A stretch of DNA of 64,000 nucleotides, taken from contig JACKOQ010000001.1 of NCBI GenBank assembly GCA_024234215.1, positions 682,001-746,000 of the forward strand, read 5' to 3'. Below are positions 26,805 through 35,415 of the stretch, piece by piece (the stretch's first letter is position 1; each line of letters opens with the position of its first letter). The DNA comes from Pseudomonadales bacterium (GTDB lineage: Bacteria; Pseudomonadota; Gammaproteobacteria; Pseudomonadales; UBA5862). Both the position numbers and the translations under genes were made by a program. The notes below the pieces were generated by a model, which saw only the letters and a list, made by a program, of their open reading frames with translations, did no database searches and had not been told where the DNA came from.

Positions 26805-28247
26805 GTGGGTCTGACGGCAGAACTTTCTCCGCTCAAAAGAACAGCAGATCAACCACTCCAGGAGTGGCTCGCAAAGATCCAGTCGATGAATCTGCCGGTG
26901 TTGAATGGGGTGCTGAGCGAAATCAAGGGGCTGGCCAAGAGCGACGATGCGTCGATCTACCAACTCTCCGAGGTGATCCTGCGCGATCCGAATCTGACCT
27001 CCCAGGTGCTGCGCATCGCCAATACCGCGCTCTACAACCCCGCATCGGTGCCGATCAACACGGTCAGCCGTGCGACGGTCGTGCTCGGCACCGGTGGCAT
27101 TCTCTCGATCGCCATCTCCGCGCTGGTGGCCGATTCGATGAATAAAGGCGGGCGGCGCGAGCGGCTGATGCAGTCCTACGGACGCTCATTTCATGCCGCA
27201 GTGCAGGCGCGCAACCTGATGACCGAGTTGAAGTCGCACAGCCACAGGGAGGAGATCTTCATTGCCGGGCTGCTCTGCAACATCGGCGAGCTGACGCTGT
27301 GGTGCTGCGACGATCCGCGCATTGATCAGCTCGATCAAAAACTCGCCGAGGGCGCGCAGAGCGTCGAACAGAGCTGCATGCAGACCCTCGGCGTGCAGTT
27401 CAAATCGCTGAGTCGAGGGCTGGCCAAACAGTGGGATCTGGGTGAGGTGCTGCAGGATGCCCTCTCGCCGACGCCGCGCGGGCGGCAGGCGCAGGCGGTG
27501 CTGCTGGGTGAGCAGGTGAGCCGTGCGGTCGAGTCCGGCTGGGATGGACCAGAGCTTGGACGGCTGTTGCCGACCCTGTCGAAATTCATGGGCTGCGAGC
27601 CCGAGGCAGCGCGTGAGTCGCTGCTCAGAAATGCACAGCAGGCGGCCGAGGTGGTACGGGATTACGGTCTGCCTCAGGCGGCGCAATGGATTCTGCAGCC
27701 GCGTGCCCAGTCTGCCGCGGTGAACAATCCGCTGGGAACGGTGGTGGAGGTGTTTGCCGCCGCCGAGCAGATGACCTTCGAGCGGTGCGACATCAATGGC
27801 CTGCTGAAGGTGATGGTCGAGGGGATGCACCAGGCGCTGGGGCTCGATCGGGTGGTTCTGGCTGTGCTCAATGGCCCCCACACCCGTCTGACCGGCAAGT
27901 ACGCCGCGGGCAGCGGGTGCGAACGGCTGTTCGGGGAGTTTTTGTTTGCGCTCGATGAGGGCAGGAATCTCTTCACCGAACTGCTGGCCACGCAAAAGCC
28001 GATGCTGGTCGACAGCGAACGCAATGCTGAGCAGCGGGCCCTGCTGAGCGAAAAGATGGTTCGCTTGTTCGGTTCCGGCGCTTTTCTGCTGGCGCCGATC
28101 GGGGTCGGGCACCGCCGTTTCGGCCTGTTCTATGCCGACCGCAGCGTCAGTGGCGTGCCACTGACAGCGGCCGATCTGGCCGGGTTCCGCCAACTGGCCC
28201 AGCACACGACGCTCTGTCTGGGCCATCTGGCTGCCGCGCGCGGCTGA
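26805..28247 (+). CDS. HDOD-GAF signalling protein
   Basis: The 480-residue protein has an N-terminal HDOD domain, residues 20-225 (SEVILRDPNLTSQVLRIANTA and FIAGLLCNIGEL), and a C-terminal GAF domain from about residue 310 (FERCDINGLLKVMVEGMHQALGLDR, FYADRSVSG). HDOD proteins are HD-like signalling scaffolds without catalytic metal residues; GAF domains bind small ligands. A GTG start at 26805 is chosen because TTGGAG lies 8 bases before it, and residues further upstream (frame open to 26721) look non-coding. The 195-base gap before it holds a weak TAGACT -10-like hexamer and no gene. Confidence 0.85.
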   Translation: MGLTAELSPLKRTADQPLQEWLAKIQSMNLPVLNGVLSEIKGLAKSDDASIYQLSEVILRDPNLTSQVLRIANTALYNPASVPINTVSRATVVLGTGGILSIAISALVADSMNKGGRRERLMQSYGRSFHAAVQARNLMTELKSHSHREEIFIAGLLCNIGELTLWCCDDPRIDQLDQKLAEGAQSVEQSCMQTLGVQFKSLSRGLAKQWDLGEVLQDALSPTPRGRQAQAVLLGEQVSRAVESGWDGPELGRLLPTLSKFMGCEPEAARESLLRNAQQAAEVVRDYGLPQAAQWILQPRAQSAAVNNPLGTVVEVFAAAEQMTFERCDINGLLKVMVEGMHQALGLDRVVLAVLNGPHTRLTGKYAAGSGCERLFGEFLFALDEGRNLFTELLATQKPMLVDSERNAEQRALLSEKMVRLFGSGAFLLAPIGVGHRRFGLFYADRSVSGVPLTAADLAGFRQLAQHTTLCLGHLAAARG

Positions 28248-28263
28248 TCCATCCCTCTCTTCA

Positions 28264-29241
28264 TCAATTTTCCGGCGCTGGTTCGCGGGTGGCGATCAGG
28301 CTGGCGACCACGCTGGCGCCGATCAGCACCGCCACGATGGCGAGCGACGCCTGCACCGGAACATGGTACCAGGGGGCGATCAGCATCTTGGTGCCGATGA
28401 AGGTGAGCACCATCGCCAGTCCATATTTGAGCAGATGGAAGCGGCTGGCCACATCGGCGATCAGAAAATAGAGCGCCCGCAACCCCAGAATCGCGAAGAT
28501 GTTGGAGGTGAAGACGATGAAGGGGTCGGTGGTGATGGCGAAAATGGCCGGAATGGAGTCGACGGCGAACACCAGGTCCGAGGCCTCGATCAGAATAAGT
28601 ACCAGGAACAGCGGGGTGAAGTAACGGACCCCGTTCTTGACCACGATGAATTTCTCGCCGTGGTGATCGTCGCTGATGCGCAGGTGGCGCCGGGCGAAGC
28701 GCAGCACTGGATTCTTTTCGAGGTCGGGCGTTCTTTCCGCCATCACCAGCATCCGGATGCCGGTCACCACCAGCAGCAGACCGAACAGATAGAGTACCCA
28801 GGCGAACTCGCGCACCACCCAGGCGCCGGCCAGAATCATTACCGTGCGCATGGCGATGGCGCCAACCACGCCATAGATCAGCACACGCCGCTGGTATTCG
28901 GCCGCAACGTGAAATGACGAGAAGATCAGCAGGAAGACAAAGACATTGTCGACCGAGAGTGATTTCTCGATCAGGTAGCCGGTCAGAAACTCCAGCGCCT
29001 TGCGGTTGGCGATCTCCGGCCCGACGGTGTCGGTGAGATGCCACCAGAGTCCCAGGTTGAAGAGCAGTGCCAGGCCGATCCATGCAGCGGACCAGAGCGC
29101 GGCCTCCCTGATGCTCACCCGGTGTGCGGTGCGGCCGCCGAACACGAACAGGTCGAGTGCCAGCATCAGCAGCACGAAAGCCACGAAGGCTGCCCACATC
29201 CAGGGTTCGCCGACCGATACGATGGCTGTCGTGCTGCTCAT
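28264..29241 (-). CDS. alx: TerC family integral membrane protein (Alx-like)
   Basis: The 325-residue protein has about nine transmembrane helices with the acidic residues conserved in TerC/Alx: LALDLFVFG, KSLSVDNVFVFLLIF and EASDLVFAVDSIPAIFA. Length is close to E. coli Alx (321). Family members are linked to manganese export and to membrane-protein metalation. No long leader that could hold a yybP-ykoY manganese riboswitch precedes it; the zinc-ribbon gene ends 13 bases upstream, so it is probably read from the htpX promoter. Confidence 0.93.
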   Translation of the reverse strand: MSSTTAIVSVGEPWMWAAFVAFVLLMLALDLFVFGGRTAHRVSIREAALWSAAWIGLALLFNLGLWWHLTDTVGPEIANRKALEFLTGYLIEKSLSVDNVFVFLLIFSSFHVAAEYQRRVLIYGVVGAIAMRTVMILAGAWVVREFAWVLYLFGLLLVVTGIRMLVMAERTPDLEKNPVLRFARRHLRISDDHHGEKFIVVKNGVRYFTPLFLVLILIEASDLVFAVDSIPAIFAITTDPFIVFTSNIFAILGLRALYFLIADVASRFHLLKYGLAMVLTFIGTKMLIAPWYHVPVQASLAIVAVLIGASVVASLIATREPAPEN

Positions 29242-29254
29242 ATGGAGTCTCCCC

Positions 29255-29503
29255 TCAGTCGAACAGTTCGCTCAGAAAGGATTTGCGCCGCTTGTAGCGC
29301 TGCGCGTCGTCATCGTAGGGGCGCTCGTGTCGGGGTGCGGCCTGCTCACGGTCGAAGCCGCGTGGCGAGTCCGAACGTTCGATCAGCTTGTCCAATTCAC
29401 CGCGATCGAGCCACACGCCACGGCATTGCGGGCAATAGTCGATCTCGATGCCTTGGCGTTCGCTCAGCAGCAGATCAGGTTCCTTGCAGACTGGGCATTT
29501 CAT
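29255..29503 (-). CDS. TFIIB-type zinc-ribbon protein
   Basis: The 82-residue protein begins MKCPVCKEPDLLLSE, with two CxxC pairs (CPVC and CPQC), then GVWLDRGELDKLIER, the signature of small bacterial zf-TFIIB proteins; the C-terminal half is basic and ends in FLSELFD. AGGAG lies just upstream of the ATG at 29503. It sits between htpX and the TerC gene, all on the reverse strand with short gaps, so the three probably form an operon. A zinc-binding role is inferred from the Cys spacing. Confidence 0.88.
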   Translation of the reverse strand: MKCPVCKEPDLLLSERQGIEIDYCPQCRGVWLDRGELDKLIERSDSPRGFDREQAAPRHERPYDDDAQRYKRRKSFLSELFD

Positions 29504-29526
29504 GCGCTTTCTCCTGGTGGGTGGTT

Positions 29527-30405
29527 TCAGTCGTGACCGCGTTGCAGCGCTTCGATGCGTTCGGCAAGCGGGGGATGGGTCATGAACAGACGTTTCAGGC
29601 CGCCCGCGCCGCCGCCGGCGATGCCGAAGGCAGCCATCTTGTCCGGCAGTGGTTGGGGGTGCAAGCTGGAGAGCCGTTGCAGTGCCGCGATCATTGCCGG
29701 GCGACTGGCCAGCCGGGCGCCGCCGGCATCGGCACGAAACTCCCGCTGCCGCGAGAACCACATGACAATCACAGAGGCGAGCAGCCCGAGCAGCAGGTCG
29801 GCGATGATCACAGTCACCCAGAAGGCCGGCCCCTGGCCGCTCTCGGTGCGGAAGATCACCCGGTCGACGGTGTGGCCGATCACCCGCGACAGAAACAGCA
29901 CGAAGGTGTTCACCACGCCCTGGATCAGCGCCAGCGTCACCATGTCGCCGTTGGCGACGTGGGCCATCTCGTGCGCCAGCACCGCCTCGGCTTCCTCCTG
30001 GGTCATGTTGCGCAGCAATCCGGTCGAGACCGCCACCAGCGAACTGTTCCGGCTCATGCCGGTGGCGAAGGCATTGACCTCGTCCGCTTCCCAGATGGCG
30101 ACCTCGGGCATCCTGACGCCAGCCTGCTGCGCCTGACGTGCGACCGTCTGTACCAGCCACTGCTCGGTGGGTGTGCGTGGCGTGGTGATCAGTTGCGCAC
30201 CGACCGATTTTTTGGCCATCCACTTGGAGAGGGCGAGCGAGATGAAAGCGCCGCCAAAGCCCATGATGGCGGCGAACAGCAGCAGCGCATCGAGGTTCAA
30301 TCCCTGTGCATTCAGGTAGGGCTCCACGCCGAGCAGCCGCATGCTGACCGAGAGCACCAGCACGATGGCGAGGTTGGTGATCAGAAAAAGTACGATGCGT
30401 TTCAT
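29527..30405 (-). CDS. htpX: Membrane zinc metalloprotease HtpX
   Basis: The 292-residue M48 protease of the inner membrane degrades damaged membrane proteins. There are two N-terminal hydrophobic segments, then the zinc motif HEMAH (His145, Glu146, His149), a second pair of hydrophobic segments, and the third ligand Glu in REFRADAGGARLA. The length matches the family. Its operon with a zinc ribbon and a TerC protein suggests a membrane-stress unit. Confidence 0.97.
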   Translation of the reverse strand: MKRIVLFLITNLAIVLVLSVSMRLLGVEPYLNAQGLNLDALLLFAAIMGFGGAFISLALSKWMAKKSVGAQLITTPRTPTEQWLVQTVARQAQQAGVRMPEVAIWEADEVNAFATGMSRNSSLVAVSTGLLRNMTQEEAEAVLAHEMAHVANGDMVTLALIQGVVNTFVLFLSRVIGHTVDRVIFRTESGQGPAFWVTVIIADLLLGLLASVIVMWFSRQREFRADAGGARLASRPAMIAALQRLSSLHPQPLPDKMAAFGIAGGGAGGLKRLFMTHPPLAERIEALQRGHD

Positions 30406-30536
30406 GGCCGAGACTCCTGGTGGCGGTTGGGTAAAGTGCCATTTGCCGTGCCTGGACTGCGCGGAAGGTAGCGTGAGCTCTGTGTTCGCATGGATTTTGC
30501 TGCGCCTTTGGGTTTTGACGCAGCCATTCTCGAGCC

Positions 30537-30588
30537 GTTTTTTACGAACAAAAAGCAGATTATTTTCTGCTTTTTGTTCGTAAAAAAC
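30537..30588. repeat. 23-bp perfect inverted repeat with 6-base loop (probable bidirectional terminator)
   Basis: The arms 30537-30559 and 30566-30588 are perfectly complementary around TTATTT. The inner part, AAAAAGCAGA-loop-TCTGCTTTTT, has the A-tract/stem/T-tract form of a terminator on both strands. It is AT-rich in a GC-rich region and lies between the norR end and the htpX start. The 260-base gap around it holds no gene that I can support. Confidence 0.7.
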
Positions 30589-30665
30589 TGATTTGTGAGG
30601 TGCGGGTTCCGGTCAGGGCCGGATGCATGGGAGCATGGCGCGATCGGGCGTCGAAATCTGCCGTT

Positions 30666-32219
30666 TCAGTTGCGCAATCCAAGGCGCTGGGCGAGGCGAA
30701 TCAGGTTGCCGCGGTCGACACCGAGACTGCGTGCGGTCCTGGCCCAGTTGCCGCGGTGCAGCGCCAGCCGTTGTCGCAGCAGATCGCGCTGGCAGTCATC
30801 GACGGCCTGGCGCAGTGAGACAGTCTGGGTGATGTCCGGCTCGGATCGGGCGTGGGGGCGTTCGACTGCTGGCGGGTTCAGCATGCCGAGGTGGTGCAGG
30901 TGGAGGGTGACGATCCGCGCGTCAGCTTCGGCTTCGGCGCGGGCACGCAGGGCGGCGCGGCTGATCAGATGCTCCAGTTCACGCACATTGCCGGGCCAGT
31001 CACAGTTGAGCAGGGCGGCCTGGCAGTCGGCCGCCAACCGCAGGGCGCGCACGCCCAGACGGCCGCGGTTCTGCTCCAGAAAGTAGCCGGCCAGCAGCAG
31101 GGCATCGCGTTCGCGTTCGCGCAGGGGCGGCACCCACAGCGGAAATACGCTGAGTCGATGGTAGAGATCGGCCCGAAAGCGTCCGTTGCGCACCTCCTGC
31201 TGCAGGTCGCGGTTGGTGGCAGCGATGATGCGCACATCGACCCGATGAACGCGGTCACTGCCGACACGCTGAATTTCGCCGCCGTGCAGCGCGCGCAGCA
31301 GCTTGGCCTGGGCGTTCAGCGGCAGTTCACCGACTTCATCGAGAAACAGACTGCCGCCATCCGCCAGGTCGAACTTGCCACGACGCTCGGTCACCGCACC
31401 AGAGAAGGCCCCCTTCAGATGGCCGAACAGCTCGCTTTCGATCAGATTCTCGGGTATGGCCGCGCAGTTCAGCTCGACCAGCGGCTGTTGGCTGCGCAGT
31501 GATCGGCTGTGAACGGCCCGCGCCACCAACTCCTTGCCGACGCCGGTCTCGCCGGTGATCAGCACGGTCAGCTCGGTACCGGCCACCACACCGATTTCGT
31601 CACGCAGACGGCGCATGGCGGCGCTCTCGCCGATCAGCTCTTGCGGCGCAGCGGTGACGGTGGCCTCGCGCAGATCGAGGTAGGCCTGTCGCGCATGTTC
31701 GGCGCGGGATTCGAGTGCATCGATCAGCGCGGCGGCCTTGACCGTGGCGCAGACCAGCGTGACGAAGGCGAGCAGCGCCTCCATGTCCAGCGCGGAAAAG
31801 GCGCCGGGTTCCAGCGAATCGAGTGTCAACACACCCCAGAGCCTGCCATCGATCATCAGCGGCACGCCCAGACAATCATGAATCGGCAGATGTTCGGCAA
31901 AGCCGATCACCAGGCCGTCGTAGGGGTCCGGCAGCTCTGAGTCGTGGGCGAAGCGAACCGGTCTGCCGGACGAGGTGATGGCAGAGAGACGGGGATGCTC
32001 GGCGAGGCGGAAGCGCCGTCCCAGGGTGTCAGCCGAAAGGCCATCGACCGCCAGTGGAATCAGTGTCTCCTGCTCCAGCCGCAGCAACCCGGCGGCATCA
32101 CAGGGAAAGAGTGCGCGCAAGGTTTCGAGCAGGCGACGATAGCGCTCACTCTGCGGCAGTTCGAGGGAGAGGTCGGCGACCAGGCGGGTGATGGCTGGAA
32201 GCAGCGGATTTGTTGTCAT
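30666..32219 (-). CDS. norR: NO-responsive sigma-54 activator NorR/FhpR
   Basis: The 517-residue protein has an N-terminal GAF domain (1-170), AAA+ sigma-54 activation domain (about 195-420) and C-terminal Fis-type HTH (475-515). The five residues that bind the non-haem iron in E. coli NorR have counterparts: Arg77, Asp98, Asp101, Cys116 and Asp134. Walker A is GETGVGKE. The sigma-54 contact loop is GAFSGA (270-275) instead of the usual GAFTGA, a conservative Thr to Ser change. It is divergent from hmp, the arrangement of fhpR-fhp in pseudomonads, and should activate hmp when NO binds. Confidence 0.93.
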   Translation of the reverse strand: MTTNPLLPAITRLVADLSLELPQSERYRRLLETLRALFPCDAAGLLRLEQETLIPLAVDGLSADTLGRRFRLAEHPRLSAITSSGRPVRFAHDSELPDPYDGLVIGFAEHLPIHDCLGVPLMIDGRLWGVLTLDSLEPGAFSALDMEALLAFVTLVCATVKAAALIDALESRAEHARQAYLDLREATVTAAPQELIGESAAMRRLRDEIGVVAGTELTVLITGETGVGKELVARAVHSRSLRSQQPLVELNCAAIPENLIESELFGHLKGAFSGAVTERRGKFDLADGGSLFLDEVGELPLNAQAKLLRALHGGEIQRVGSDRVHRVDVRIIAATNRDLQQEVRNGRFRADLYHRLSVFPLWVPPLRERERDALLLAGYFLEQNRGRLGVRALRLAADCQAALLNCDWPGNVRELEHLISRAALRARAEAEADARIVTLHLHHLGMLNPPAVERPHARSEPDITQTVSLRQAVDDCQRDLLRQRLALHRGNWARTARSLGVDRGNLIRLAQRLGLRN

Positions 32220-32259
32220 TTAAACGCTTTATGTCGATTTATGCTGTCATAAAGAGACT

Positions 32260-32270
32260 GTCATCATGAC
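32260..32270. promoter_or_regulatory. Putative NorR binding site
   Basis: GTCATCATGAC is a perfect palindrome of the GT-N7-AC type that NorR binds. It is about 74 bases before the expected hmp start point. A looser GT-N7-AC match overlaps the norR start codon (32215-32225). Three sites are needed in E. coli; I find only one strong one. Confidence 0.6.
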
Positions 32271-32312
32271 ACGAAAAGCAATTAATGGTCTGTTTTTAAA
32301 CTGATTTGGTTG

Positions 32313-32328
32313 TGGCACATCTCTTGTA
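32313..32328 (+). promoter_or_regulatory. Sigma-54 promoter of hmp
   Basis: TGGCAC at 32313-32318 and TTGTA at 32324-32328 put the conserved GG and G(C/T) 12 bases apart, the sigma-54 -24/-12 spacing. The -12 element has T in place of C. It lies 47 bases before the hmp ATG, downstream of the NorR site. Confidence 0.75.
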
Positions 32329-32374
32329 ATGTCTCTGTTCGAACGCTTCACTCAAACCTGCAGAGGCATGCTCC

Positions 32375-33550
32375 ATGTTGTCAGCACAGACCCAGGCCTT
32401 GATCAAGGCAACCGTTCCGGCCCTCGAGGCGGTCAATGAAAAATTGACCAGCCACTTCTACAAGATCATGTTCAGCGAATATCCGCAGGTGCGGGCACTG
32501 TTCAATCAGGCGCACCAGCAGAGCGGCGATCAGCCGCGGGCGCTGGCCAACAGTGTGATCGCCTATGCCAAACACATCGATCGGCTCGAAGCGCTGGGAT
32601 CGGCCGTGGGCCTGATCGTGCACAAGCACGCTTCGCTGAATGTGCTGCCGGAGCACTATCCGATTGTCGGCAGCTGCCTGCTGCGGGCGATCAGGGAGGT
32701 GCTGGGCGCGGCCGCCACCGACGAGATCGTCGATGCCTGGGCGCAGGCCTATCAGCAGTTGGCCGACATTCTGATTCAGGCCGAGGAGCAGGTCTACGCC
32801 GAGCATGAGCAGGCCAATGGCGGCTGGCGGGGCGTTCGCCCGTTGAAGGTGACACGCAAGGTAAAGGAGAGTGACGAGATCACCTCTTTTTATCTCGAAG
32901 CGACCGACGGCCGGCCGCTGCTGGCGGCCACCCCCGGGCAATATCTGGCGCTGCGCTTCGTGATGGATGGGCAGGAGATGCGCCGCAACTATTCGCTCTC
33001 GGATGTCACCGATGGCAGCCACTACCGCATCAGCGTCAAGCGCGAGCCCGGCGGGGTCATCTCCACCCATCTGCATGACCGGGTGGCGGTCGGCGATCTG
33101 CTGGAGGCTTTTCCTCCCTGCGGTGATTTTGTGCTCAACCCGGGCCTGAAACCGCTGCTGCTGCTGAGCGGTGGTGTGGGATTGACGCCGACGGTGGCGA
33201 TGTTGAACGCAGCGGTGGGCAGTGGTCGGCCGATCCATTTTCTGCACTGTGCACGCAATCGGTCGGTGCATGCCTTTCGTGAGCATGTCGACGGGCTGGC
33301 CGCCCGCCATGCCAACCTGCGCCGAACCTATCTCTACAGCCAGCCGGCAGCGGCCGACCAGGCCGATGCCGTCGGTCTGATCAGTGAGTCAGTGCTGGCC
33401 GGTGCACTGCCGGCGGACCGGGATGCCGAGGTCTATTTCATCGGGCCGAAGCCCTTCATGGCCGAGGTCAAGCGGCTGCTGGCCAAGCTGGGTGTGCCCG
33501 AACCGCAGACCCATTATGAGTTCTTCGGGCCATTGCAGACGTTGGAATGA
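32375..33550 (+). CDS. hmp: Flavohaemoprotein, nitric oxide dioxygenase
   Basis: The 391-residue enzyme oxidises NO to nitrate using O2 and NAD(P)H. The N-terminal globin domain (1-140) has the distal TyrB10 region SHFYKIMF and proximal His in VHKHASL. The FAD domain follows with RRNYSLSD, and the NAD domain has LLLSGGVGLTPTVAML and the C-terminal YEFFGPLQ. It is driven by a sigma-54 promoter next to norR. Its last four bases overlap the start of the HPP gene (ATGA), so the two are translationally coupled. Confidence 0.97.
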   Translation: MLSAQTQALIKATVPALEAVNEKLTSHFYKIMFSEYPQVRALFNQAHQQSGDQPRALANSVIAYAKHIDRLEALGSAVGLIVHKHASLNVLPEHYPIVGSCLLRAIREVLGAAATDEIVDAWAQAYQQLADILIQAEEQVYAEHEQANGGWRGVRPLKVTRKVKESDEITSFYLEATDGRPLLAATPGQYLALRFVMDGQEMRRNYSLSDVTDGSHYRISVKREPGGVISTHLHDRVAVGDLLEAFPPCGDFVLNPGLKPLLLLSGGVGLTPTVAMLNAAVGSGRPIHFLHCARNRSVHAFREHVDGLAARHANLRRTYLYSQPAAADQADAVGLISESVLAGALPADRDAEVYFIGPKPFMAEVKRLLAKLGVPEPQTHYEFFGPLQTLE

Positions 33551-34494
33551 GGCGAAGAGAGCGATTCACCGCCTGGCTTGGCATCGAGGCCGCCGCGCCG
33601 CTGAGGGAGCGGCTGCTCTCTTCTGTTGGCGGATTCATCGGCCTGCTGGCGGTGGCCGTGCTGGGATTCTTCCATCCGGCGGCCGGCGACATGCCGCTGC
33701 TGACCGGGGCGATGGGGGCCACTGCCATGCTGCTGTTCGCGCTGCCGCATGCGGTGGTCTCTCAGCCTTGGCCGCTGTTCGGTGGCCATCTGCTGTCGGC
33801 CATCATCGGTCTGGGCTGTGCGCGCTGGTTGAACCATGTGCCTTTCACACCCGCATTGGCGGTGGGGCTCGCCATCGCAGCCATGCATGGTGCCCGCTGT
33901 CTGCATCCGCCGGGTGGTGCCACGGCATTGATCGCCGCGATGAATGGTCCCGAGGTGCAGGCACTGGGCTGGCACTACCTGCTCGATCCGCTGCTGCTCC
34001 ATGTCGGCGTTCTGTTCCTGCTGGCGATGCTGTTCAACGCCCCCTTTGCCTGGCGGCGCTATCCGGCACGCTGGGCGCGGGCAGCGCTCTCGCAGGGTGT
34101 CTTGCGTGAGGAGGAGACCCTCTCTTCCGAAGACATTGCCCATGCCGTGCGTGAACTGGGGCTGGTGGTGGACGTCGATGAGGTCGAACTGCGACACATT
34201 CTGGCGCTGGCACTCCAGCGCGCCAGCAGCCAGCATCTGCTACCGGAACTGATCGTGCGCGGCTGCTGTTACAGCAATGGCGCGCATGGAGAGGCCTGGT
34301 CGGTGCGTCAGGTGCTGGAGATGTTCCACGACCAGCGACTGCGCTACCGCAGTCTGGTGGGGCCGGGCGAGCAGTTCGAGGCCGAATGCGGCGTGGCGGA
34401 GTTTGCGGACTGGGCGCGTTACGAGGTGCGCATGGCGTCGGGTCGCTGGCGGCGGGTGCAGCGTTCGGGAGCCACGGACGATCCGCAAGCGTGA
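33547..34494 (+). CDS. HPP family membrane protein with C-terminal soluble domain
   Basis: The 315-residue protein has four or five transmembrane helices in its first 175 residues, with the HPP signature ARCLHPPGGATALIAA near residue 120. Some HPP proteins are linked to nitrite transport in chloroplasts and cyanobacteria. The last 130 residues (from about 185) are soluble and I do not recognise the domain; they contain RGCCYSNGAHGEAW. The ATG overlaps the hmp stop by four bases, so it should be made with Hmp under NorR. A role in moving nitrate or nitrite made by Hmp is inference. Confidence 0.8.
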   Translation: MRRRERFTAWLGIEAAAPLRERLLSSVGGFIGLLAVAVLGFFHPAAGDMPLLTGAMGATAMLLFALPHAVVSQPWPLFGGHLLSAIIGLGCARWLNHVPFTPALAVGLAIAAMHGARCLHPPGGATALIAAMNGPEVQALGWHYLLDPLLLHVGVLFLLAMLFNAPFAWRRYPARWARAALSQGVLREEETLSSEDIAHAVRELGLVVDVDEVELRHILALALQRASSQHLLPELIVRGCCYSNGAHGEAWSVRQVLEMFHDQRLRYRSLVGPGEQFEAECGVAEFADWARYEVRMASGRWRRVQRSGATDDPQA

Positions 34495-34515
34495 ATTCGC
34501 TCGGCAACGCTCCCG

Positions 34516-35415
34516 TCAGGGCGAGACGAGGCGCAATTTGATCTGCTGCGCGGGCTGTGCCGGACGGATCAGCGGCAGCGCGAGATGGATCGGTGTGGCG
34601 CTCGGCATTTCCGTGCGGTCTTGCAATTCACCACTCAGATACTCTCGCGGCTGCAGTCGGCGCTGGGCGATCGGCTGGTCGGCCGCATCGACGAAGGTGA
34701 GTTCGATGGCCGGAAACGGCTGTGCGAAGGGCGCCTGATTGGTGAGGATGATCTCCACGGTCACCACTTCGGGCCGGCGTGGATCGGGGGTGATGGCGAC
34801 CTGCTGCACGACCATGGCCTGCAGGTCGCGCTGCGGCGGCAGGCTGCATCCGCTGAGTGTGCAGAAGCGGTCGAACAGCGGACGCAGCAGCGGATCGACC
34901 GCCAGTTGGTCGAAGCGGTACCAGGCCAACTGCGCGGCGAGCAGCAGCAGCGCCAGCAGCGACAGGAGGCCATAGATCAGTGGCCGCCTGGAGCGCGATG
35001 TGGGCGTCGGCAGCGGTTCATCGAGTCGAAGCTGCTGCAACTGCCGGGCAAGGCGCCGATCGAGCAGCGGCCGCTCGGTCTGCGCGGTGATGAGCGGAAC
35101 CGGGATGTCAGTGGTGGGTGCTGCCGGCATGCTGGTGCGCCGTTCGCGGGCGGGCGTGCGCTGCTCGCTCTGGGGCAGTGTCGTGGCGGTTGTGGTCGGC
35201 TGAGGTTCGACGAGCGTGACCGCTGGCGGCACCGCGCTGGCCAGCTCCTGCTGGCCATGCGCGTCGAAGACAGCCATGCACAGCCCGCAACGCACCTTGC
35301 CCTGGGCCGAGTGCAACTGCTCCGGGCTGACGCGAAACAGTGTCGCGCAGTTGGGGCAGCGGCTGAGGATCGGCTCTGCCGGCGTCAGGGTGACGCTGTC
35401 ACTGTCCGGACTCAT
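34516..35415 (-). CDS. MJ0042 zinc-ribbon / DUF3426 membrane protein
   Basis: The 299-residue protein has an N-terminal zinc ribbon with Cys20, Cys23, Cys43 and Cys46 (CPNC, CGLC), a Pro/Thr-rich linker, one transmembrane helix near residues 150-170 (LIYGLLSLLALLLLAAQLAW), and a C-terminal DUF3426 domain predicted to be extracytoplasmic. Function unknown. It overlaps the end of prmA by four bases and sits in the conserved accC-prmA-DUF3426 order; the dusB-fis pair that often follows is absent here. Confidence 0.88.
   Translation of the reverse strand: MSPDSDSVTLTPAEPILSRCPNCATLFRVSPEQLHSAQGKVRCGLCMAVFDAHGQQELASAVPPAVTLVEPQPTTTATTLPQSEQRTPARERRTSMPAAPTTDIPVPLITAQTERPLLDRRLARQLQQLRLDEPLPTPTSRSRRPLIYGLLSLLALLLLAAQLAWYRFDQLAVDPLLRPLFDRFCTLSGCSLPPQRDLQAMVVQQVAITPDPRRPEVVTVEIILTNQAPFAQPFPAIELTFVDAADQPIAQRRLQPREYLSGELQDRTEMPSATPIHLALPLIRPAQPAQQIKLRLVSP

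Noticed and set aside
29504..30442. Upstream part of a long reverse frame joined to the zinc-ribbon gene
   Set aside because: It overlaps htpX in another frame; the zinc-ribbon gene has its own ATG and AGGAG at 29503.
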